A stretch of 19,289 nucleotides of DNA from positions 1 to 19,289 of the forward strand of contig CALMGA010000184.1 of assembly GCA_937863205.1 (NCBI GenBank), given 5' to 3'. The position numbers and the translations under genes were made by a program. A model generated the notes under the pieces. It was given only the letters and a program-made list of their open reading frames with translations. It did no database searches and had not been told where the DNA came from. Shown here in pieces: positions 6,692 through 13,619 of this stretch. Source of the DNA: an uncultured Beijerinckiaceae bacterium. GTDB taxonomy: Bacteria; Pseudomonadota; Alphaproteobacteria; Rhizobiales; Beijerinckiaceae. Each line of letters begins with the position of its first letter. Position 1 is the stretch's first letter.

Positions 6692-8167
6692 ATGGCAGAT
6701 GACTCCCTACCACTCGTGCTGTCGCGGCTCGACTTCGGCTGGATCACCACGCTGCACATCCTTTATCCGCCGCTCACCATCGGGCTCGCCGGCATGCTGT
6801 TCGTCGGCGAGGCGCTGTGGCTGTGGCGCGGCGACGAGCGCTGGTACCGGCTGTGCCGCTTCTTCGAACGGCTGTTCATCATCAACTTTGCCGCCGGCGT
6901 CGCCACCGGCATCACCATGGAGATGGCGTTCGGCATCCTGTACGGGCCGTTCTCGCAGGCCGCCGGGCCCTTCTTCGGGCAGGTGCTGGGTTTCGAGACG
7001 ATCACGGCCTTCATGTACGAGGCCGGCTTCATCGGCCTGATGATCTTCGGCTGGGGCAAGATCAGCCGGCGGATGCACCTGTTCGCCACCCTCAACGTCG
7101 CGCTGTCCTCGGCGATCTCGGCGATGTGGATCGTGGACGCCAACTCCTGGATGCAAACGCCGACCGGCGTTGAGCTGAAGGACGGCGTCTTCATCGTCAC
7201 CGACTGGGCCAAGGCGCTGTTCAACCCGGATGGGATCTTCGGCATCCCGCACATGCTGGTCGCCTCCTACGAACTCGCCCTGTGCTTCGTCGCCTCGATC
7301 TCGGCCTGGTACGTCCTCAAGGGCCGGCACGTCTCCTTGTTCAGGCGCGGCGTGAAGGGGTCGATACTGGCGCTGGTCGTGGTGGCGCCCCTGCAGGTCT
7401 GGCTCGGCGACGGCCTCGGCCTCGACGTGCTGCACCACCAACCCTCCGTTCTGGCGGCGATGGAAGGGCACTGGAACACCTACAACGCGGACGGCACCGT
7501 CAACACCGGCTGGCATATCCTGGCTTGGCCGAACAGCACAGGCGACGGCAACGCCTGGGCGCTCACCATTCCGCACGTGTTGAGCCTGCTCGAGACCCAC
7601 ACGTGGGGCGACAAGGTCCGGGGCCTCAACGAGTTCAGGCCCGAGGACCGGCCGGGCATGCTGGTGCCGTTCTACGGCTTCCGTATGATGGTCGGCATCG
7701 CCATGACCGTCCTGCTGGTCGCCCTTTGGGGGGCTTTGCTGGCGTGGCGAGGGCGACTCGCCGACGGGACGATCGCGCAGCAGCGCTGGTTCCTGCGCGC
7801 CGTCGTCGCCCTCGCGCCGCTGCCCTACCTCGGCGTGTGGGTCGGCTGGTGGACCCGCGAGGTCGGCCGCCAGCCCTGGGTGGTCTACGGCCTGATGCGC
7901 ACCAGCGAGGGCGTCAGCCGCATGTCGGTGGCGCAGGAACTGTTCTGGCTTGCCGGCTACGTCGGCTTCGAGCTGATGGTGTGGGGGGCGACCTGGTGGT
8001 TCCTCAACAAGATCGTCACGCGAGGTCCGAACATGGACCTGCCCGTGGTCGGCGACGGGCCGGAGAGCCTCGGCGGTTTGCCGAAGGAGCATCAGGAAGG
8101 GATGGGCACCAGGGAGACGCCGAAGGCGACGCATCCCGCCCGTCCCGGCCAGCTGCGCCCGGCCTGA
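6692..8167 (+). CDS. cydA: Cytochrome bd-type ubiquinol oxidase subunit I
   Basis: Subunit I carries the three haems and the quinol site of the bd oxidase, which reduces oxygen to water in the inner membrane. The 491 residues include the haem ligand H22 (TTLHILYPPLTIG), the glutamates E102 and E110 of the oxygen-side haem pocket (FETITAFMYEAGFIGL), H187 (GIPHMLVASYE) and a methionine ligand in GFRMMVG (332-333). GRQPW (392-396) is the usual subunit I signature. The loop after QPSVLAAMEGHW (250-261) is short, as in cyanide-insensitive (CioA-like) oxidases. The lysine of the Escherichia coli quinol-site motif QPTKLAAIE (K252) is V253 here, while its glutamate is kept (E258). ATG 6692 has no clear ribosome site. 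It heads a five-gene operon. Confidence 0.97.
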   Translation: MADDSLPLVLSRLDFGWITTLHILYPPLTIGLAGMLFVGEALWLWRGDERWYRLCRFFERLFIINFAAGVATGITMEMAFGILYGPFSQAAGPFFGQVLGFETITAFMYEAGFIGLMIFGWGKISRRMHLFATLNVALSSAISAMWIVDANSWMQTPTGVELKDGVFIVTDWAKALFNPDGIFGIPHMLVASYELALCFVASISAWYVLKGRHVSLFRRGVKGSILALVVVAPLQVWLGDGLGLDVLHHQPSVLAAMEGHWNTYNADGTVNTGWHILAWPNSTGDGNAWALTIPHVLSLLETHTWGDKVRGLNEFRPEDRPGMLVPFYGFRMMVGIAMTVLLVALWGALLAWRGRLADGTIAQQRWFLRAVVALAPLPYLGVWVGWWTREVGRQPWVVYGLMRTSEGVSRMSVAQELFWLAGYVGFELMVWGATWWFLNKIVTRGPNMDLPVVGDGPESLGGLPKEHQEGMGTRETPKATHPARPGQLRPA

Positions 8168-8186
8168 GACCCAAGGAGCGACCCCG

Positions 8187-9233
8187 ATGCACCTTCTTAC
8201 CGACGCCCACCACGCCATCGCGGTCGGCTGGTGGCTCGTCGTCGCCTTCTGCGTCTGCGCCTACATCATCCTCGACGGCGCCGACCTCGGCGCCGGCATC
8301 TTCTCCCTCACGGCGTGCGACCGCTTCGAGCGCGGCGCCATCATGCAGGCGATGGCCGGCACCTGGGATGCCAACGAGACCTGGCTCATCGTCGCCGGCG
8401 GCGTGCTGTTCGGCGCCTTCCCCGCCGTCTACGGCTCGGTCTTGAGCTACTTGATGATCCCGCTCACCCTGGTGCTCTGGGGCATCCTCACGCGCGCCGT
8501 GGCGCTGGAGTTCCGCCATCTTGCCGCGCCGTGGAGCCGGCGCTTCACCGACCGGGCGTTCGGCCTGTCGAGCCTGGTCACGACCTTCTTCGGCGGCGTC
8601 TGTGTCGGCGCGGTCCTGGAGGGCTTCCCGGTCACCCACGACGCCAGCCGCGTTCCCGCCTACGTCGGTGGCGCTTTCCGCTTCGCCACCCCCTTCAGCC
8701 TTTGGACGGGCGTCGCCGCGGTGGTCGCCGTGGCGCTCTCCGGCGGCCTGTTCATCCGCGCGCGCTTCGAGCGAGGCGAAGCCATCCGCATCAAGGCGGG
8801 CCGATGGACCAACCGGTCCTTCTTCCTCGCGATCGCCGCCGTTCTCGTCACGGTGGGGTGGAGCGCCCTCGCCTTCCCCTGGGCGGCCAGCAACTGGCTG
8901 GGCGCCCACTTCTGGCTTTGGGGCATGGTCCTGCTCGCCGCGCTCGCCTCGACGACGATGATGCGGCGTGCCGCGAAGCGGGAATGCGACTTCCACGCCC
9001 TGCTTTTGCTCAACCTGACGATCGCCATCATGGCGGGCGGCATGATCGCCACCCTCTATCCCTACATCGTGCCGGGCACATGGACGCTGTTCGACGCGGA
9101 GAACCCCAGCCTCTCGCCCTTCACCTTCGTGCTGGCGATCGTGTTCTTCCTGCCCGTCATCGTGATGTACAACTGGTACCAGATCTGGGTCTTCCGCGCC
9201 CGCGTCGCCAAGTTCGCCTCCTACATGGATTGA
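8187..9233 (+). CDS. cydB: Cytochrome bd-type ubiquinol oxidase subunit II
   Basis: Subunit II is a haem-free integral membrane protein that pairs with CydA. The 348 residues show the family start IILDGADLGAGIF (residues 27-39), TWDANETWLIVAGGVLFGAFP (59-79) and several further hydrophobic segments, ending in YNWYQIWVFR near the C terminus. Length is a little below the E. coli protein (379). The ATG lies 19 bases after the cydA stop, with a strong AAGGAG site at 8173-8178, eight bases upstream. It is followed after four bases by the small membrane ORF. Confidence 0.97.
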   Translation: MHLLTDAHHAIAVGWWLVVAFCVCAYIILDGADLGAGIFSLTACDRFERGAIMQAMAGTWDANETWLIVAGGVLFGAFPAVYGSVLSYLMIPLTLVLWGILTRAVALEFRHLAAPWSRRFTDRAFGLSSLVTTFFGGVCVGAVLEGFPVTHDASRVPAYVGGAFRFATPFSLWTGVAAVVAVALSGGLFIRARFERGEAIRIKAGRWTNRSFFLAIAAVLVTVGWSALAFPWAASNWLGAHFWLWGMVLLAALASTTMMRRAAKRECDFHALLLLNLTIAIMAGGMIATLYPYIVPGTWTLFDAENPSLSPFTFVLAIVFFLPVIVMYNWYQIWVFRARVAKFASYMD

Positions 9234-9237
9234 GGCG

Positions 9238-9459
9238 ATGACGCCTTGGCACCGTCTCGGCGAAGCCTGCTGGAACATGCGGGCCCTCGCCTGCCTGATG
9301 GTTGGGCCGGCGTTCGGACTTGCGCTGGTGGGCGCCGTTTTCGGGCTCTCACCCGCTTCTGCTCGCCTGGCCTGCATCGCGGCGCCGATCGCACTTGCTC
9401 CCTTCGCGCTGCTGGTCCGCGCCGAGTACGCGCGCTTGTCCGACGCGCGTCGAAGGTGA
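9238..9459 (+). CDS. Small two-helix membrane protein inside the cyd operon
   Basis: This ORF of 73 codons begins four bases after the cydB stop and ends ten bases before the cydD start, so it is translated from the same message. Residues about 14-37 and 42-60 are hydrophobic (MRALACLMVGPAFGLALVGA, then ARLACIAAPIALAPFALLV), followed by a basic tail. It is longer than CydX (about 37 residues in E. coli) and is not recognisable as CydX, YbgE or the DUF2474 subunit found with cyanide-insensitive oxidases. By position it may be an accessory or stabilising subunit of the oxidase, or a helper of the CydDC exporter. Function is inference; coding status is supported by its tight spacing and membrane pattern. 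Confidence 0.7.
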   Translation: MTPWHRLGEACWNMRALACLMVGPAFGLALVGAVFGLSPASARLACIAAPIALAPFALLVRAEYARLSDARRR

Positions 9460-9469
9460 GACGTCCGGC

Positions 9470-11233
9470 ATGACGGGACCATCCGCTCCGCTCCCCCGCG
9501 CCACCGGCAAGGCTTTGGAAGCGTGGCTGCGCGGCTTCGCGGGATCGGTGCGTCCGGCCATCGTCCTCGCCGTCGCCCTCGGCATCGCCGGCGCCGCGCT
9601 CCTTGTGGCACAGACCTGGTTGCTCGCCGGCATCATCTCCGACGTCGTGATCGGTGGCGGCGGCCTCGCCGAGCTCTGGCCGCGGCTCTGGGGCCTCGTC
9701 ACGATCTTCGCCACCCGCGCCGTCGCCGGAGCGCTCGGCGAAGCCGCCGCGTTCGAGGCCGGCGCTGCGGTCGTGCTGGAGGTGCGAGCGCGGCTGCAGG
9801 CGCACCTGGCGGCGCTCGGCCCGGCTTGGCTGAGGGCGCAACGCAGCGGGGACCTCGCCACCACCGCGGTCGACGGCGTTGAGGCGTTGCACCGCTACTT
9901 CGCCGCCTACCTGCCGCAGGCGGCCCTCTCCGCCGCCGTGCCGTTGGCGATCCTCGTCGCGGTGCTGCGCCTCGACTGGGTGTCCGCGCTCATCATGGCC
10001 CTGTCGGCGCCTCTGATCCCGCTGTTCATGGTGCTGATCGGCCGGGGGACGGAGAGCCTGAACCAGCGGCAATGGCGCAAGCTGGCGCGGCTCGGCGCGC
10101 ACGTCTTCGACGCCATCGAGGGCCTCACCACCCTCAAGCTCTTCGGCGCTGGAAGACGCGAGGTCGCACTGGTGGCCGCGGTCTCGGAGGACTACCGCCT
10201 GAGCACGATGGCGGTGCTGCGCGTCGCCTTTCTCTCCTCGCTGGCGCTCGAGTTCGTCGCCACGCTGAGCATCGCGATGGTGGCCGTCTACGTCGGCTTC
10301 CGCCTCCACGCCCACCGGCTCGACCTCCTGCCCGGCCTCTTCGCCCTGCTGCTGGCGCCCGAGTTCTACCGGCCGCTGCGCGCGATGGGGGCGCAGTACC
10401 ACGCGCGGATGGAGGCGATCGGCGCCTCCGAGGCCGTCGTGGCGCTGCTGCGGACGCCCGTGGCCGGCGTTCGCGGCGCTCGCGCCTTGCCCGCAGCGCC
10501 CGTCGCCACCGTGCGCTTCGAGGGCGTCAGGTTCGCTTACGACGCCGGTCCGGCGCTGGACGGGATCGACTTCGCCGTCCGGCGCGGCGAACGCGTCGCC
10601 CTCGTCGGCCCGTCCGGGTCCGGCAAGAGCACGATCGCCCAGCTGCTGCTCGGCTTCCTCGCGCCCGGCGCGGGCCGCATCCTCATCGACGGCGTCGACT
10701 TGCGCGACATCGGGCAGGACGACTGGCTGGCGCGGGTCGCGTGGCTGCCGCAATCGCCGACCCTGTTCCACGGCACCGTGGGCGACAACATCCGCCTCGC
10801 CCGCGCCGACGCGGAGCCGGGGGCGGTGGCTCGCGCGGTGGAGGCGGCCGGCGCGGGCGCCTTCATCGCCGGCCTGCCGCAGGGCCTCCGCACCGTGCTG
10901 GGCGAGCGCGGCCAGGGCGTGTCAGGCGGCGAGGCGCAACGCATCGCCCTCGCGCGACTGTTCCTCAAGCAGGCGGAGGTGATGGTGATCGACGAGGCGA
11001 CCGCCGGCCTCGACTCGGCGACGGCGGCGCTGGTCACCACCTCGATCGAGCGCCTCGCCCCGCGCTGCGCCACGCTGGTCATCGCCCACAGGCTGGAGAC
11101 CGTGCGCGGCGCCGACCGCATCCTCGTGCTGGAGGCGGGGCGCATCGTCGAGCAGGGCCGCCACGAGGCGCTGCTCGCGCGCGGCGGCTCCTACGCCCGC
11201 CTGGTCGAGACCGGGCTGGGGCTGGCGGCATGA
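9470..11233 (+). CDS. cydD: Thiol reductant ABC exporter subunit CydD
   Basis: CydD and CydC form a heterodimeric ABC exporter that moves glutathione and cysteine to the periplasm and is required for bd oxidase assembly. The 587 residues comprise an N-terminal transmembrane domain (to about residue 330, with SGDLATTAVDGVEALHRYF at 126-144) and a nucleotide-binding domain. The Walker A is GPSGSGKS (380-387), the signature is VSGGEAQR, the Walker B is VMVIDEATAGLD and the switch His is in LVIAHR. I chose ATG 9470 (MTGPSAPLPR) although the frame is open from 9302, because the upstream part overlaps the previous gene and does not resemble CydD; AAGGTGAG at about 9453 is a usable ribosome site. 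The stop overlaps the cydC start (ATGA). Confidence 0.95.
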   Translation: MTGPSAPLPRATGKALEAWLRGFAGSVRPAIVLAVALGIAGAALLVAQTWLLAGIISDVVIGGGGLAELWPRLWGLVTIFATRAVAGALGEAAAFEAGAAVVLEVRARLQAHLAALGPAWLRAQRSGDLATTAVDGVEALHRYFAAYLPQAALSAAVPLAILVAVLRLDWVSALIMALSAPLIPLFMVLIGRGTESLNQRQWRKLARLGAHVFDAIEGLTTLKLFGAGRREVALVAAVSEDYRLSTMAVLRVAFLSSLALEFVATLSIAMVAVYVGFRLHAHRLDLLPGLFALLLAPEFYRPLRAMGAQYHARMEAIGASEAVVALLRTPVAGVRGARALPAAPVATVRFEGVRFAYDAGPALDGIDFAVRRGERVALVGPSGSGKSTIAQLLLGFLAPGAGRILIDGVDLRDIGQDDWLARVAWLPQSPTLFHGTVGDNIRLARADAEPGAVARAVEAAGAGAFIAGLPQGLRTVLGERGQGVSGGEAQRIALARLFLKQAEVMVIDEATAGLDSATAALVTTSIERLAPRCATLVIAHRLETVRGADRILVLEAGRIVEQGRHEALLARGGSYARLVETGLGLAA

Positions 11234-12900
11234 GCGACACCCTGCGCCTGCTGCGGCTGTTCCGCCCCCAGGCCTCCTGGATGCTCGCGGGCGTCGCCGC
11301 GAGCACCACCGTGGTGCTCGCCAACGTCGGCCTGCTCGCGCTGTCTGGCTGGTTCATCGCCGCGATGGCGCTCGCCGGCCTCGGCCGCATGCCGGTCGAG
11401 GCCTTCGCCCCCGCGGCCGCGATCCGCGCCCTGGCGATCCTGCGCACCGGCGGCCGCTACGGCGAGCGCCTCGTCACCCACGAGGCGACCTTGCGGCTGC
11501 GCGCCCGGCTGCGGACGTGGGTGTTCGCGCGGCTCGAGCCGCTCGCCCCCGCCGCGCTGCGGCCCTACCGCGGCGGCGACCTCCTGAGCCGCCTGCGCGC
11601 CGACGTCGATGGCCTCGACACCTTCTACCTGCGCATCGTCGCACCCGTCGTCGCGGCCGCGCTCGGCACCGCGGCGATGCTGGCGTTCCTGCATCACTAT
11701 GTGCGATCTGTCGCGCTCGTCGACGCCCTGGCGCTGACCGCCGCCGGGATCGGTCTGCCGCTGGCGGCGCAGCGCCTCGGGCGCGGTCCGGGCGAACGCG
11801 TGGTGGCGCTCCGCTCGGACCTGCGCGCCGCGGTCTCCGACACGGCGCGAAGCCTCGGCGAGTTGCTGGTCTACGGCGCCCAGGAGCGGCAGGACACGCT
11901 GATGTCCGGGCTCGGCCGCGCCATCGTCACGCAGCGGCGGCGGCAGGCCTGGATCGACGGCGCGGCGGCGGCGCTGTCCGGCTTCGTCGCCAACGGTGCG
12001 ATGTGGGCCGCGCTGGTGCTGCTGGTACCGCTCGTCCAAGCCCGCGCTCTCCCGGCGCCCGACCTCCCGATGATCGCCCTCCTCGTGCTCGCCGGCTTCG
12101 AGGCCGTCGCGCCGCTGCCGCTCGCCTTCCAGGGCCTCGGCGAGACGCTGGCCGCCGCGCGCCGGATCTTCGCCATCGTCGACGCCGAGCCGGCGGTGCT
12201 CGACCCGCCGGGCGAGCCGTGTGCGCCCGAGCGTTTCGACCTGCGCGTCGAGGGCCTGCGGATGCGCTACTCGGCTGACGCGCCCTGGGCGATCGACGGC
12301 CTCGACCTCCACATCCCGCAGGGCGGCGCGGTCGGCCTCGTCGGCGAGAGCGGATCGGGCAAGACGAGCCTCGTCAACGTCCTCCTGCGCTTCTTCGAAC
12401 ATCAAGAGGGCCGGATCGAGGTCGGCGGCGTACCCCTCCGACGCCTGCAGGGCGACACGATGCGCGGGCTATGCGCCGTCGTCGCGCAACGGACCCATGT
12501 GTTCAACGCGAGCATCCGCGACAACCTGTTGCTGGCCCGCCCGGAGGCGAACGATCGAGAGCTGCTCGCCGCGCTCGCTTCGGCCGATCTGCTCGAGGAG
12601 GTACGGGCGATGCCGAACGGTCTCGACACAGTCGTCGGCGAAATGGGGTCCCGCCTCTCCGGCGGACAGGCGCGGCGCCTCACGATCGCCCGCGCCTTTC
12701 TGAAGAACGCGCCCATCCTGCTCCTCGACGAGCCGACCGAGGGCCTCGACGCCGCTTCCGAGACGCGGGTCCTGCAAGCTCTCGAACAGCTGATGGTCGG
12801 GCGGACCACCGTCCTCATCAGCCATCGCCGCGAAGTCATGGCGCAGATGTTGGCGATCGAGATGATCGCGACCGTGTATCCGCCAAGGATGCACGCGTAA
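11230..12900 (+). CDS. cydC: Thiol reductant ABC exporter subunit CydC, with a replaced C-terminal end
   Basis: CydC is the second half of the CydDC exporter. The 556 residues run from MSDTLRLLRLFRPQASWMLA through a transmembrane domain to a nucleotide-binding domain with Walker A GESGSGKT (about 372-379), signature LSGGQARR (about 476), Walker B ILLLDEPTEGLD (about 496) and switch His in VLISHRR (about 528). The start overlaps the cydD stop by ATGA. After REVMAQM, where homologues continue with a strand and a final helix (typically ending in GxHxEL), the last 16 residues (LAIEMIATVYPPRMHA) are simply the reverse strand of a FUSC gene read through to a chance stop. The native end is lost. All catalytic motifs remain, so it may still work, but the C-terminal subdomain is incomplete. 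Confidence 0.9.
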   Translation: MSDTLRLLRLFRPQASWMLAGVAASTTVVLANVGLLALSGWFIAAMALAGLGRMPVEAFAPAAAIRALAILRTGGRYGERLVTHEATLRLRARLRTWVFARLEPLAPAALRPYRGGDLLSRLRADVDGLDTFYLRIVAPVVAAALGTAAMLAFLHHYVRSVALVDALALTAAGIGLPLAAQRLGRGPGERVVALRSDLRAAVSDTARSLGELLVYGAQERQDTLMSGLGRAIVTQRRRQAWIDGAAAALSGFVANGAMWAALVLLVPLVQARALPAPDLPMIALLVLAGFEAVAPLPLAFQGLGETLAAARRIFAIVDAEPAVLDPPGEPCAPERFDLRVEGLRMRYSADAPWAIDGLDLHIPQGGAVGLVGESGSGKTSLVNVLLRFFEHQEGRIEVGGVPLRRLQGDTMRGLCAVVAQRTHVFNASIRDNLLLARPEANDRELLAALASADLLEEVRAMPNGLDTVVGEMGSRLSGGQARRLTIARAFLKNAPILLLDEPTEGLDAASETRVLQALEQLMVGRTTVLISHRREVMAQMLAIEMIATVYPPRMHA

Positions 12901-13259
12901 GAACGAAAGTCCCGGAACACGCTGCCCAACACGACCTGGGCGGCCATGACGGCCGTGAAGCTCGCCAGCAGCATGGTGCGGTCCTGCGGGAACGTCGCGG
13001 TGAGGCCGACGGCGAAGATGACGCCGACGACCGTCGCCGCGGAGCGATAGGCGGCTTTGGACAGCGCCATGCCCTGTTGCGGCTGGGCGAGGATGATCAC
13101 GCAGACCCCGGCGCTCGATGCGCCGTCGAGCTCGAGGAAGAACGCCGCGTAATAGGCGATCGCCAGGGCGATCCAGGTGCGGAACGCGAACCACGCCTTA
13201 CCCGGCGCGATCACGGGCTTGCGACGGGTGCCGCGAGCGGTCGATCCATGGGACGGCAC
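12849..13259 (-). pseudogene. FUSC (fusaric acid resistance) family exporter, N-terminal fragment
   Basis: Residues 1-137 of this frame match the first membrane domain of FUSC proteins, which export aromatic acids and similar compounds. The relevant segments are AWFAFRTWIALAIAYYAAFF, SAGVCVIILAQPQQGMALSK with the following YRSAATVVGV, and SVFRDFRSYACILGGYTVAI. Full proteins are usually 650-750 residues. Here the family pattern stops after IISIAN at about 12849, and the open frame beyond that (to 12402) is only the antisense of cydC. The start at GTG 13259 is the first usable codon but is unsure. The fragment meets the truncated cydC tail to tail. Confidence 0.8.
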
Positions 13260-13619
13260 CGCCGGCTCACTCGTCGGCCGCCCGCGCGACGATGGGACCG
13301 GGCCGAACCGCGATCTTCACCCTCCGAGGCTTCTCCGGAGCGGTCCGCGGATCGGGCGGGTGCCGTGCCGGCCGCGGCGCCCCCGCGCGCCCGACACCGC
13401 TCGCCGAAGCCGACGAAACCGAGCTTGTGGAGAGCGTTCGCCATGCCAGTCACCCTCGATCCTCCGCTTCTGCGAGGAGTAGGGGCTCGTCGGACGGGTT
13501 GACAGACGTGTCGTGATCCTATGAGGGCGACTCCCATCATTGCCACCCACGCCGCAGCTCGACCGAAGGATCGATGCCGGGCGAACGCTTCCTGGCTGCC
13601 AACAGCGATCGAGCACGGC
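13260..13619. other. Gap between the FUSC fragment and the decarboxylase gene
   Basis: No supported gene. A minus-strand ATG at 13444 (MANALHKLGFVGFGE) has a fair GAGGGTG site, and another minus frame ends in RRVKIAVRPGPIVARAADE just before the FUSC start. Together they might be a small frameshifted gene, but I cannot identify it. The span also holds a dispersed-repeat copy at 13501-13524. Confidence 0.35.
13501..13524 (+). repeat. Dispersed repeat, copy C (core only)
   Basis: The sequence reads GACAGACGTGTC, four bases, TCCTATGA. It matches the 16418 copy at 18 of 24 positions and the 6294-6317 copy at 19 of 24; after the core, GGGCG is also shared with the 16418 copy. Read as a promoter it has TTGACA at 13499-13504 and TATGAG at 13520, spaced by 15, but no gene follows on this strand. 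Confidence 0.4.

Noticed and set aside
5990..6701. A 14-base direct repeat (GCACATGGCAGATG) at 5990-6003 and 6688-6701, at the IS630 and cydA starts
   Set aside because: One or a few 14-base matches are expected by chance in a window of this size, and the flanks do not match.
6707..8218. Open frame of 503 codons antisense to cydA
   Set aside because: It is the mirror of a high-GC gene, full of Ala, Arg, Gly, Pro, Asp and Gln without domains, and cydA on the other strand is certain.
9302..9469. Upstream extension of the cydD frame
   Set aside because: It overlaps the small membrane ORF and does not resemble CydD; the start at 9470 has a ribosome site.
8016..10771. Two further long minus-strand frames (8016-9611 and 9221-10771)
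   Set aside because: Antisense shadows of cydA/cydB/cydD with low-complexity charged sequence and no recognisable motif.
10072..11229. Long upstream extension of the cydC frame
   Set aside because: This part is out-of-frame reading of cydD. The family start MSDTLRLLRLF at 11230 overlaps the cydD stop by ATGA, as expected.
12402..12848. Continuation of the FUSC frame
   Set aside because: Beyond IISIAN the frame is only the antisense of cydC and shows no FUSC similarity.
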